This document shows, one piece after another, positions 1 to 8,532 of a stretch of DNA of 64,000 nt (position 1 is the stretch's first letter; every line of letters starts with the position of its first letter). The translations under genes and the position numbers were made by a program. The notes beneath the pieces are model-generated. The model saw only the letters and a program-made list of their open reading frames with translations, was not told the origin of the DNA and did not search any database. Source of the DNA: Chlamydiota bacterium (GTDB lineage Bacteria > Chlamydiota > Chlamydiia > Chlamydiales > RGXB01); assembly GCA_016866475.1 (NCBI GenBank), contig VGMF01000004.1, positions 62,001 through 126,000 of the forward strand, given 5' to 3'.

Positions 1-4
1 GGTA

Positions 5-1651
5 GTGGAGGCTGAAAAAGTACTCGATGTAGAAATTCATAGGATCAAGCCTTTTGGCGATATTGATCTCGACACGGTGCAGCAAATCGCAGAAAAGACG
101 AAACACAAATTACAGTTTTTTTGTAAGAAAGAGAAAAAACAGGTCTCCCCGGAGATCCTTCAAAAGCTTATTTTTGTCTGTACCGACTCAACGGTCGATT
201 TTTTTATTTACATAGGAATAGATCCATTAAAAGTTGATGGCTTGACCGAAATGCAGATCGAATACTCCTTAAGCTCGTTGAAAGAGCGCTTTCAAAACTT
301 GCAGAAAGAGGAGTTGAGGATTGAGACCGAACTAAAGGAGATGGCTCATTATAAAGAGATTATCGAGGAATATTTAGAGGAACTTCTCGACCATGACGAT
401 CTCAGGCATGCACGTACATTAGCTGCAAATATTCTCGGGCCAACCCTTTTCGCTATCGAAGCATGGACACCTGCTGGCAAGGAGGATTGGAGGGCAGCCC
501 TTGAAGGGTTGAACATACACATGGAGCATGTGCGGATCCATGACAATGAAATCGTCCCAACATACATGGAAAACGCCGGATACCGCAAGGTAGGGGAGGA
601 TCTAGTAAGAGTGTATGATGTCCCCTCGATCGAGGACAAAGATCCCTCATTGTGGGTGCTGATCTTTTTCACGCTTTTTTTTGCAATGATTGTCTCTGAT
701 GCAGGGTATGGGCTGCTCTTTTTAGCGGTTTCTCTTGGGCTCAATACCTTTTTCAAGAAAGCAACCGAGTCCGTGAAGCGTCTGTTGCGCCTTGGAGTGA
801 TCTTGTCTAGCGCCTGTATTATCTGGGGGGTTCTGACCGCTTCTTATTTTGGGATACAGATGAGCCCGACCCACCCGTTAACAAAAAACTCGTTGATTTA
901 TCAAATTTCGAAAAAGAAGATCGCTTATCAGATTGAGACCAAAGGACCAAGCTACAAAGATTGGGTAAAATACTATCCGCAATTGCAAAACGAGACGGCT
1001 CCTGAGGCATTTTTAACCGAAGGGGTAAAAGTCAAGGACGGAAAAGTACATTATGAGCTTCAAGAAGATCTTTTCTTATCGAATCTGTTGGAGTTTTCTT
1101 TACTTATCGGCACTTTGCATATCATTATTTCCCTAATGCGGGGTGCCAGAAAAAATATTGGAAGCCTTGGCTGGGTGCTGTTCTCTATAGGGGCCTTCCT
1201 CTATTTTCCAACCTATATGGGTACCTCAACCTTGTTGAATGCGTATCACATCATTTCAGTAGAAAATGCCGCCGTTTACGGACTGCAATTTATCTGGATC
1301 GGCATAGGTATCGCTATTTTGGCTGCAGTGATACGCAAAAAAATTCTAGGGATTTTTGAGTTGACTCATGCAGTGCAAATTTTCGCCGATGTGATCTCTT
1401 ATGTTCGGTTGTATGCGCTCGGGTTGACAGGGATCATTTTGGCCGGTACAGCCAACAAGTTTGCCGAGGATTTAGGTTATGCGACAGGGCTCTTTATCCT
1501 ATTGTTTGGCCATGGACTGAATATCATGGTAGCTATGATGAGCGGAACAATCCATGGACTGCGCTTGAATTTTTTAGAGTGGTATCGCCACTGTTTTGAG
1601 GGGGGAGGAAAGCTCTTTACCCCATTATTAAAAAGGAGAATTACTTTATGA
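5..1651 (+). CDS. atpI: V-type ATP synthase subunit I
   Basis: 548-aa ORF; coiled N-terminal half then multi-TM C-terminal half with 'FADVISYVRLYALGLTGIILAG' typical of V/A-ATPase subunit a/I; followed by subunit K. The gene may start upstream of the window. Confidence 0.93.
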   Translation: MEAEKVLDVEIHRIKPFGDIDLDTVQQIAEKTKHKLQFFCKKEKKQVSPEILQKLIFVCTDSTVDFFIYIGIDPLKVDGLTEMQIEYSLSSLKERFQNLQKEELRIETELKEMAHYKEIIEEYLEELLDHDDLRHARTLAANILGPTLFAIEAWTPAGKEDWRAALEGLNIHMEHVRIHDNEIVPTYMENAGYRKVGEDLVRVYDVPSIEDKDPSLWVLIFFTLFFAMIVSDAGYGLLFLAVSLGLNTFFKKATESVKRLLRLGVILSSACIIWGVLTASYFGIQMSPTHPLTKNSLIYQISKKKIAYQIETKGPSYKDWVKYYPQLQNETAPEAFLTEGVKVKDGKVHYELQEDLFLSNLLEFSLLIGTLHIIISLMRGARKNIGSLGWVLFSIGAFLYFPTYMGTSTLLNAYHIISVENAAVYGLQFIWIGIGIAILAAVIRKKILGIFELTHAVQIFADVISYVRLYALGLTGIILAGTANKFAEDLGYATGLFILLFGHGLNIMVAMMSGTIHGLRLNFLEWYRHCFEGGGKLFTPLLKRRITL

Positions 1652-2082
1652 CACCAACTTTATATGCAATGGCCGGCCCGGCCCTAGTTCTGGGGATCTC
1701 CCTTTTCGGCAGCTCTTTGGGCTGTGCAATTGGTTTTTCAGCAGCTCAAGGTGTGATGGCACGTACGGACGAAGGGCATGCAAAATACATTTCACTTGCG
1801 GTACTTCCCTCTTCACAAGGGCTTTTTGGATCGATTCTTATGGTATTGATGCGTGCAGCGATTGTTGCTGGAACTTTGACACCACTTTCTGCAATTTTTA
1901 TTGGGCTTTCCACGGGACTTGCTCTTTTCGGCTCCTCCGTTTTCCAAGGTAAAGTTGTAGCCGCTGCCATTCAATCGATTGCAAAGCAGCCCAGCCTATT
2001 TGGTAAATCCTTCGTAGGTATCGTTGTTATCGAGTCCTTTTCTTTATTTGCATTTGCTTTCTCATTAATGCTTTTAAAATAG
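1648..2082 (+). CDS. atpK: V-type ATP synthase subunit K (proteolipid)
   Basis: 144 aa, Gly/Ala-rich four-helix proteolipid; overlaps the atpI stop by 4 bp. Confidence 0.93.
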   Translation: MTPTLYAMAGPALVLGISLFGSSLGCAIGFSAAQGVMARTDEGHAKYISLAVLPSSQGLFGSILMVLMRAAIVAGTLTPLSAIFIGLSTGLALFGSSVFQGKVVAAAIQSIAKQPSLFGKSFVGIVVIESFSLFAFAFSLMLLK

Positions 2083-2142
2083 GTTTGGAGATATAACAAA
2101 GCTCTTATAAATCTTAAACCTAGTATTTCAATCAGTCTTGCA

Positions 2143-2168
2143 TAGCCCCCTATATGGCGGGCTTTTTA
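2143..2168 (+). terminator. Rho-independent-like terminator after atpK
   Basis: AGCCC...GGGCT hairpin followed by TTTTTAATTT. Confidence 0.55.
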
Positions 2169-2271
2169 ATTTAGGAATAATTGGGAAATTTTTAAATTTT
2201 AAAAAAAGATCTTTATTTTAAAAAAGAGAATTATTAAGATCCTCCCCTAAAGCTTCTATTTTGGAGGGATT

Positions 2272-2796
2272 ATGGCAGCCGCTGTTAGCGCTAGGACTAT
2301 TCAATTTCATTTTAACCCAAGCGATACCTTTTTCATCCACCGAGACCCATGTTCCATTATACGTACTATTGAGAAAGTTACCAAGTTAGGACGATGGGTC
2401 TTTTTCACCGATCCTGCTTTAAAGCAAAACCCTTATCCAAAAATTTACAGAGCTTTTTACTTCAGCAAAATCCAGCCTTGTACGCTCGAAGAGGCGGTGA
2501 AAGAGCTTGCATTAGACCACAAAATGGAAGAGATCTTTCTTGACTGGGCGAGGGGAAATGAGTGGATAGATATATTGAGTTACAGAACTCCCATTTTACG
2601 AACTATCCGTGCCATCATGGGCTACTCTTTAGCGGTTTTTGTTGGTATCCCCGATATGATTTTGCAGCGGCTTGTTTCGGCTGAAACTCTTGATAGTAGT
2701 CGCACGTTCACCTTTCTGATAAAAGGTGGGTATATGATAGCAGATTATCTGATCAAGAAGAGGGAGCCCCTCCATAAACCTGTCCTTCTCACCTAA
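2272..2796 (+). CDS. hypothetical protein
   Basis: 174-aa ORF preceded by 'ggaggg' RBS-like sequence; no recognised family. Confidence 0.6.
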   Translation: MAAAVSARTIQFHFNPSDTFFIHRDPCSIIRTIEKVTKLGRWVFFTDPALKQNPYPKIYRAFYFSKIQPCTLEEAVKELALDHKMEEIFLDWARGNEWIDILSYRTPILRTIRAIMGYSLAVFVGIPDMILQRLVSAETLDSSRTFTFLIKGGYMIADYLIKKREPLHKPVLLT

Positions 2797-2807
2797 AATT
2801 TAAAAGA

Positions 2808-2845
2808 AAACAGATACCATAGAAGAACATCTATGGCATCTGTTT
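2808..2845. terminator. Bidirectional stem-loop between convergent genes
   Basis: AAACAGATaCCATAG ... CTATGGcATCTGTTT inverted repeat (one mismatch) between convergent ORFs. Confidence 0.6.
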
Positions 2846-2849
2846 AGAT

Positions 2850-3920
2850 TTAGCCGTTAAAAACACCCTCGATGATACGGAGATGGTCATCTGAAAGAAG
2901 ACGAAAAGCAAACGGACGTTTGCAGTTGAAAGAGTAGACCGGACAGGGTTTTTCATACGAAGTTTTGAAAAAACCTGCAGTGACAAACGCCGCTTTCACC
3001 CCCCCCTCCTGAATATCAAAATAGGTTTTTTGCAGTACCGAACTGAGTCGGCCTGCGATCGTCTTTGAATTTAGAGGGATTCCCATTTCTAAAAGGCAAT
3101 CGAGAAGCTCGGACTGATCGGAAATTGTGAATTTGGGAATTGAAATTTCCACAAGGCTATTGAAGGCTCGTGCTTGCCCCTCGTAAAAAGGATCTATTTC
3201 GAGGAGTTGTTCGATAGAGGTACCCTCTTTAGGGAGGGTCAACTGAAGGCAGTAGCTGCTGTTTTCTAAAGGTAGTTCAACGTATTGGAGGGATCCGTTT
3301 TCGTAGTAGCGCAAATTTTTTATCCCCCACATGGTCGGTAGATTTTTTATCTTTTTATCGCTCTTTGTAAACGGTGCTTCTCTCGTATGTTTAGGATCAA
3401 AAGGCTTATCGAACCTCCCCTCAAAAGATCCGGCGTTTACGGCAACTAAGCCAGTACTTGCAAGTCTATCATTCTCATCAATAATTTTTGGGATCATCCC
3501 ATCCGTTTTTTGATTCACGAAAGCGTTTATTTTTTGTTTGATGAGGGGGTCGTTGAGCTTAAAGTCGGTAGAGCGCAATAAGCAAAAATGGTTTTTTAAA
3601 AAATCTAAATCGAGAGCGCTTGCCAAGCAATTGCCGATCTTAAGATGGGGATGAGTATCGAACACCCTTGTTAAGTAGTTCAGAACAGCTTTTTCGTCTT
3701 GGGTCCCGAAGACTTTTTGCAAAATGAGCTCTTTGTCCCCTGACGGGTAGAGGGGGTAGACCAACCCGATAAATTGATCCATGCTCAAAGGTGCGATCAA
3801 CGTGCTATTTTGATGATTTTCATACCTTTTCTTTAGAATGGTGGTCTCCTTAGAGGCTTTAGGAATGTTAACGTAAGGGCTTGCTTCTTTTAGTTGTTCA
3901 TATGCGCAATCGATCATCAT
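2850..3920 (-). CDS. Serpin family protein (serine protease inhibitor fold)
   Basis: 356 aa; serpin signatures 'NSTLIAPLSMDQFIGLVYPLYPSGDKELILQKVFG', 'INAFVNQKTDGMIPKIID', 'LVAVNAGSFEGRFDKPFDPKHTREAPF', hinge 'QEGGVKAAFVTA', C-terminal 'RPFAFRLLSDDHLRIIEGVFNG'. Confidence 0.88.
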   Translation of the reverse strand: MMIDCAYEQLKEASPYVNIPKASKETTILKKRYENHQNSTLIAPLSMDQFIGLVYPLYPSGDKELILQKVFGTQDEKAVLNYLTRVFDTHPHLKIGNCLASALDLDFLKNHFCLLRSTDFKLNDPLIKQKINAFVNQKTDGMIPKIIDENDRLASTGLVAVNAGSFEGRFDKPFDPKHTREAPFTKSDKKIKNLPTMWGIKNLRYYENGSLQYVELPLENSSYCLQLTLPKEGTSIEQLLEIDPFYEGQARAFNSLVEISIPKFTISDQSELLDCLLEMGIPLNSKTIAGRLSSVLQKTYFDIQEGGVKAAFVTAGFFKTSYEKPCPVYSFNCKRPFAFRLLSDDHLRIIEGVFNG

Positions 3921-4122
3921 CGGATCTCCTTTTGTCAGTGGTAAGCTTACACAGAGTCTCTATTGAATAGAGTAGCTGATTCATTCCAGAGTTTTGTAAT
4001 AGACAACTACGAACTAGAAAAATTGGATCTAGAAACTTTCCAGCTGGAAACATCTCATCAACAAAGACGAGTCTACTAAGATGTGCTATGATAATAGATG
4101 CTATTTATTTCGTGAAGAGTTT

Positions 4123-4767
4123 TCAGGAAAGAATGTCTTCAATCGGGGGATAGTTGAAGTGTTGGATATCGCTATAGCCTCCCCTTTGGTAGGCGAAGAT
4201 TTTTGTAAAAAGGATCCGATCCTGTTCAAAAAGGGGATCCCAAGCCCGGTCGATAACGCAATCGTGGGCCTCTTTTGCCAAAGGAATAGAGAGGAGCTTT
4301 TGATAGGTAGCTTCGTAAATTGCAAGGAGTTTGGGAATGTAGTGTTTTCGAACTACGTATGCGTGGGCAAGCCTAGCCTTCCTCGCTCTATGAATTCCCT
4401 CGATATTAGACTCCTGGAAAAGTTCGACTCTTGATCCTAAAAGCAAAATATCATAGGCGTTGACATGCATAAAAAAATGTGCCAAGTGCGCTTCCAGTTC
4501 CCTGGTATCTGATAAAAAAAAGGCATCATCTTCAAGAATAAGAACCTCTTCGAGATCCATTTCCAGGGCCAGTTTGAGCGCTTTAATATGGCTCAAGGCG
4601 CAGCCTCGGTGGCCGTTTAGAATGTCTAGACATGCATCAATCCGGACAATTTTTTTCGGATCAACTTCTAATTTTTGGAGTTCACCGAGGATCTGTTGAT
4701 TCCGATCTTGGCGATGCTCCAAGTTGATATAAAAGACTTTTTCAAATCGGTTTAAACCCGTAGGCAT
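4123..4767 (-). CDS. Glycosyltransferase family 25 (LOS biosynthesis-type) protein
   Basis: From internal Met (MPTGLNRFEKVFYINLEHRQDRNQQI...); 'GCALSHIKALKLALE...VLILEDDAFF' is the GT25 pattern. The longer ORF start (4908) would overlap fumC. Confidence 0.8.
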   Translation of the reverse strand: MPTGLNRFEKVFYINLEHRQDRNQQILGELQKLEVDPKKIVRIDACLDILNGHRGCALSHIKALKLALEMDLEEVLILEDDAFFLSDTRELEAHLAHFFMHVNAYDILLLGSRVELFQESNIEGIHRARKARLAHAYVVRKHYIPKLLAIYEATYQKLLSIPLAKEAHDCVIDRAWDPLFEQDRILFTKIFAYQRGGYSDIQHFNYPPIEDILS

Positions 4768-4881
4768 AGACCAAAATATAATAACATACCCATTAAATCG
4801 CAAATTCTCTCCATAAATGACAGAAGATAAATACTTGCAACGAACAAAGCTCTCTTTTAATATGAAAAAAAATTTGAGGCG

Positions 4882-6282
4882 GTGGCTATGGAATATCGTA
4901 TTGAGCATGATAGTCTCGGAGAGGTAAAGGTTCCAAAAAACCGGTTATACGGCGCACAAACTCAAAGATCCCTTGAAAATTTCAAGGTAGGATCGAGCCA
5001 TTTCCCTTTGGAGGTGATTCATCAGCTGATTATTGTGAAAAAAGCTGCTGCAATAACCAATTGTAAACTCGGCCAGTTGGATGAGTCAAAAAAAAATCTT
5101 ATTGTTGAGGCAGCTGAAGCCTTATTAAAGGGGGGTTATGAATCGGAATTCCCTTTGCACCTGTACCAGACCGGATCCGGGACGCAAAGCAATATGAATG
5201 TAAACGAGGTGATAAGCAACTGGGTGTCTCGAAATTTAGGAAAAGAATTAGGCTCCAAAGATCCTATACACCCAAATGATCACGTCAATAAAAGCCAATC
5301 TTCCAATGATGCGATACCTACGGCAATACACATGGCTGTCAACCAGGAGTGTAGGGGAAAACTCCTCCCTAGCCTTCGTCTTTTTGCGGATGCTCTTCGC
5401 CATAAAGAAACAGAATTCCATAAAATTATAAAAGTTGGCAGAACCCATTTGATGGATGCTACACCGATTAGTCTTGGGGAGGAGTTTGGGGGATACCGGG
5501 TACAGATCGAGCAGGCGATCCATTCAGTTGAGGATGCGCTTGAAGAGGTTAGCGCCCTTGCAATCGGCGGTACGGCCGTAGGTTCGGGATTGAACACCCC
5601 TAAGGGCTTTCAAAAAATGATGCTCGAGGAGCTGCACCGTTTAACGGGGCATACATACTACCCTGCTGCATCTCTCTACGAGGCCCTGTCATCTGAAGAT
5701 AGCCTGGTACAGCTCGGAGGGGCTTTGAACCGGCTCGCTTGTGCCTTTTTGAAAATAGCAAACGATATCCGTTTTTATGCATCGGGACCGAGGGCCGGAA
5801 TAGGGGAATTGGTATTACCTTCCAACGAGCCGGGATCATCGATAATGCCAGGTAAAGTGAACCCTACCCAGTGTGAATCGCTCACTATGATTGCTGCTGC
5901 GGTGATGGGGAACTACACTACAGTGACGGTAGCGGCATCCCAAGGGCAGTTTCAATTGAATGTCTACCGCCCCGTGATTGCCCACGCAATTTTGCAGTCA
6001 ATTGCAATCTTAGCCGACGGTAGTAGAAATTTTACCGAAAGATGTCTGAAGGGAATCCAAATAAATAGGGATAAAATCGAAGAGAACCTCTCCAATTCCT
6101 TGATGTTGGTGACAGCGCTTGTTCCAAAGATCGGGTATGATAAAGCGGCAAAAATCGCTCTATATGCCCATAACCATGGCTCTAGCTTAAAAGAGGCTGC
6201 TGTGGCTTTGCATTATATGACAAAAGAAGAATATGAACAGGCGATTGATGTTAGAAAAATGGCTTTTCCCCATGCAACATAA
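4882..6282 (+). CDS. fumC: Fumarate hydratase class II
   Basis: 466 aa; 'GSGTQSNMNVNEVI' and 'GSSIMPGKVNPTQCE' signatures of the fumarase/aspartase superfamily. Confidence 0.96.
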   Translation: MAMEYRIEHDSLGEVKVPKNRLYGAQTQRSLENFKVGSSHFPLEVIHQLIIVKKAAAITNCKLGQLDESKKNLIVEAAEALLKGGYESEFPLHLYQTGSGTQSNMNVNEVISNWVSRNLGKELGSKDPIHPNDHVNKSQSSNDAIPTAIHMAVNQECRGKLLPSLRLFADALRHKETEFHKIIKVGRTHLMDATPISLGEEFGGYRVQIEQAIHSVEDALEEVSALAIGGTAVGSGLNTPKGFQKMMLEELHRLTGHTYYPAASLYEALSSEDSLVQLGGALNRLACAFLKIANDIRFYASGPRAGIGELVLPSNEPGSSIMPGKVNPTQCESLTMIAAAVMGNYTTVTVAASQGQFQLNVYRPVIAHAILQSIAILADGSRNFTERCLKGIQINRDKIEENLSNSLMLVTALVPKIGYDKAAKIALYAHNHGSSLKEAAVALHYMTKEEYEQAIDVRKMAFPHAT

Positions 6283-6378
6283 GAAATGCGTTGAAAAAAA
6301 GGGGCTTTAAAAATCTTTTCTTTTGAAAGTAAGATCGGATCTATGTGATTCTATCATGAAACATTTTCATAAAAAAAT

Positions 6379-7446
6379 ATGCTGTTTATCCCTCTTATAG
6401 TTTTTTTTTCTTCAAGTTTTCAATCTGAGAAGATAAAGATCTATTCCCCATGCCCCTACCTTGAGCAGCTTGCTGTACGAGAAAAACAGCATCCAAAGGT
6501 AAGAAGTGCTGAGCAGTTGGAGATACCCGGACTGAAGATGGGGTATAATCCCTCGATTGTCCGTTACGAGGACAGAATGCTGGTTTTTTTCAGGTACGAC
6601 GTGGAAAACATAGTCGACGGGTACGGGATCAAAAAGAAAAAGAGCTTTATCGCTTGTGCTGTTTTTGACCTCAGCTTTAATCGATTCTACCGATTGACCG
6701 AGATAGGATTGGGTACCTCAACGGCAGAAGATCCCAGAGCAATTCTTTTCGAGGATAAAATCGCCCTTTTTTTTAATCGTCAACCCGAGAATAGGAAGGG
6801 GGCGGTTTCGTTTGGCTTTAGAAAAATGGCGGTAGCCATCCTTGATCCAAAAAGTTTAGAGGTGGAACGGCAGGCTATTTTAGATTTCAACTGCTATTCG
6901 ATTGAAAAAAACTGGACGCCGGTTGTTTCTATAGATAAGTCGAATGAGAAATCTATTTTTTTGATCCATACTTTAACAAGCCACATTTTGCTCAAAATGG
7001 ACAAGAGGGATTTAGGTAAGGTAGAGGTGGTTTATAAAAAAAATAGCCCCGAGCAAGAGATGAATGCATGGGAAGAGCGTTGGGGAATTCCTAGAGGCGG
7101 TACCCCGGCGGTCCAAATAGGGGAGGAGTACTGGCTTTTTTTTCATAGCCATTATACCCCCCCCCTCAAAGGGCAAACCATCCATAATTATGTTATGGGT
7201 GCGCTTGTGCTTGATGCTAAATTTCCGTTTTTACCGAAAAAAATCGGTGTGGACCCGATAGTATTTGAGGGGATGTATGGGTCTAGATATCGGAGATCCG
7301 ATATTTTTACCACCTACCCTTCAGGTTTAGATTACGACCCGGCTACAGACATTCTGAGAATCTCCGTAGGGGAAAATGATCGGGCGATGAAGATCGTTAC
7401 AATCGAAAAAAAGGTCTTAGAGGAGACTTTGAGAGCTATCGATTGA
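6379..7446 (+). CDS. GH130-like five-bladed beta-propeller glycosidase/phosphorylase-like protein, N-terminal signal peptide
   Basis: Hydrophobic N-terminus MLFIPLIVFFSSSFQ; propeller-like motifs 'MGYNPSIVRYEDRMLVFFRYD', 'STAEDPRAILFEDKIALFFN', 'EKNWTPVV', 'RGGTPAVQIGEEYWLFFHSH', 'SVGENDRAMKI'. Confidence 0.6.
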   Translation: MLFIPLIVFFSSSFQSEKIKIYSPCPYLEQLAVREKQHPKVRSAEQLEIPGLKMGYNPSIVRYEDRMLVFFRYDVENIVDGYGIKKKKSFIACAVFDLSFNRFYRLTEIGLGTSTAEDPRAILFEDKIALFFNRQPENRKGAVSFGFRKMAVAILDPKSLEVERQAILDFNCYSIEKNWTPVVSIDKSNEKSIFLIHTLTSHILLKMDKRDLGKVEVVYKKNSPEQEMNAWEERWGIPRGGTPAVQIGEEYWLFFHSHYTPPLKGQTIHNYVMGALVLDAKFPFLPKKIGVDPIVFEGMYGSRYRRSDIFTTYPSGLDYDPATDILRISVGENDRAMKIVTIEKKVLEETLRAID

Positions 7447-7536
7447 GTCGAGAGCCCTTTTAAATTTTACAAGGTTTTTTTCAGATCTAGATTTTTTTTA
7501 GATTTTTTGGTGTGTTACCAAATACATCTCCAATTT

Positions 7537-7562
7537 CAAGGGGCCTAAAGATAAGCCCCTTG
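7537..7562. terminator. Stem-loop between convergent genes
   Basis: CAAGGGGC ... GCCCCTTG inverted repeat between convergent ORFs ending at 7446 and 7576. Confidence 0.45.
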
Positions 7563-7575
7563 GTTATGAAAAAGA

Positions 7576-8517
7576 TCAGGTATTCTTCAATGACCGGATT
7601 TTTTCAAAAACAGCGAGCAACGACTCATGAATTTCCTTGAGTTCAGGGAATTTTTCCTTGAGTTTCGAGACATCAAGTTCGTTATTTGAGCGTTTGGCTT
7701 TAAGGATCTGATCCTGCTCTTCAACGGTGAAATTTTCCCATGTGAAATCGGGGTCAACGTAAGTTTTGTACAGTTGTAGGATCTCATTATGAGAAACAAC
7801 TCCGGGATTTGTGAAGTTGTAGTTTCCGGTCTCTTTGCTTAGCGCAAGTTCAATTGCGATGGGGATCATCTCATCAAGAACCGTCATGCTATTGGGTACA
7901 TTGATTACTTTTTTATATTTTGTGATCTTGGTGATAAAATTTCTACTTGAGAGATCGCTTGAAATGGGCATCCTCAACCTGAGGTTTAGGACGTTCGGAT
8001 AATTTTTCAATAATTGGTCCAACTGTACCTTAGTCGAGGAATAAAAAGAGCCAAAAAAATTGGGGGCCTCCTGTTCTGTAAAGCCTATATTCGATCCCAA
8101 AGGATGCTGTGCATCATATTCGTAGATACACCCGGTGCCAAAATTAGTCATGTGTATTCCCTTGAGGTAAGCAATATCTGCTAAATTCAGCGCCCCGATT
8201 ATGTTTGAGCGTAACGTTTGTTGTCTGTTGGTTTCACACCAATCCACATTTGGGACTCCGGTCACCCCCGCAGTGTTGATGATATGCGTAGGTTTTTTTT
8301 TCTCAATTTCTTTTAGGATATGCTCCCGCTCTTCCAACCTCGATTCGGCTGCGTCATAGTAAATACCCTCTTTTTCGAGTGTTTCTATCACCATTTTACC
8401 GATCCAGCCAGTCTTACCTCCAAAAACTAAAAAACGGGTCTCTGCTTTTGGGACTGGATCCATGGACGCTATAAGAGATTGGCTGGCGAGAATGAAGTTG
8501 ATTAACAAATATTTCAA
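7576..8517 (-). CDS. NRS/ER-like NDP-4-keto-6-deoxyglucose 3,5-epimerase/4-reductase (UDP/dTDP-rhamnose synthesis)
   Basis: 313 aa; 'VFGGKTGWIGKMVIETLEKEGI', 'PTHIINTAGVTGVPNVDWCE', 'YEYDAQHPLGSNIGFTEQEAPNFFGSFYSSTK', 'RMPISSDLSSRNFITKITKYKKVINVPNSMTVLDEMIPIAIE', 'YNFTNPGVVSHNEIL' resemble plant RHM C-terminal/NRS-ER proteins. Confidence 0.88.
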   Translation of the reverse strand: MKYLLINFILASQSLIASMDPVPKAETRFLVFGGKTGWIGKMVIETLEKEGIYYDAAESRLEEREHILKEIEKKKPTHIINTAGVTGVPNVDWCETNRQQTLRSNIIGALNLADIAYLKGIHMTNFGTGCIYEYDAQHPLGSNIGFTEQEAPNFFGSFYSSTKVQLDQLLKNYPNVLNLRLRMPISSDLSSRNFITKITKYKKVINVPNSMTVLDEMIPIAIELALSKETGNYNFTNPGVVSHNEILQLYKTYVDPDFTWENFTVEEQDQILKAKRSNNELDVSKLKEKFPELKEIHESLLAVFEKIRSLKNT

Positions 8518-8532
8518 AGGTTCATTCCACTG

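Noticed and set aside
349-756. Minus-strand 135-aa ORF antisense to atpI
   Set aside because: Fully antisense to a confidently recognised gene, with biased shadow-ORF composition. The same applies to other antisense ORFs within fumC, valS, pknD, chitinase, ruvB, oppA and hemW.
4123-4908. Full 261-aa version of the GT25 ORF
   Set aside because: The first 47 residues overlap the fumC start on the opposite strand and do not match the family; the internal Met at 4767 is the better start.
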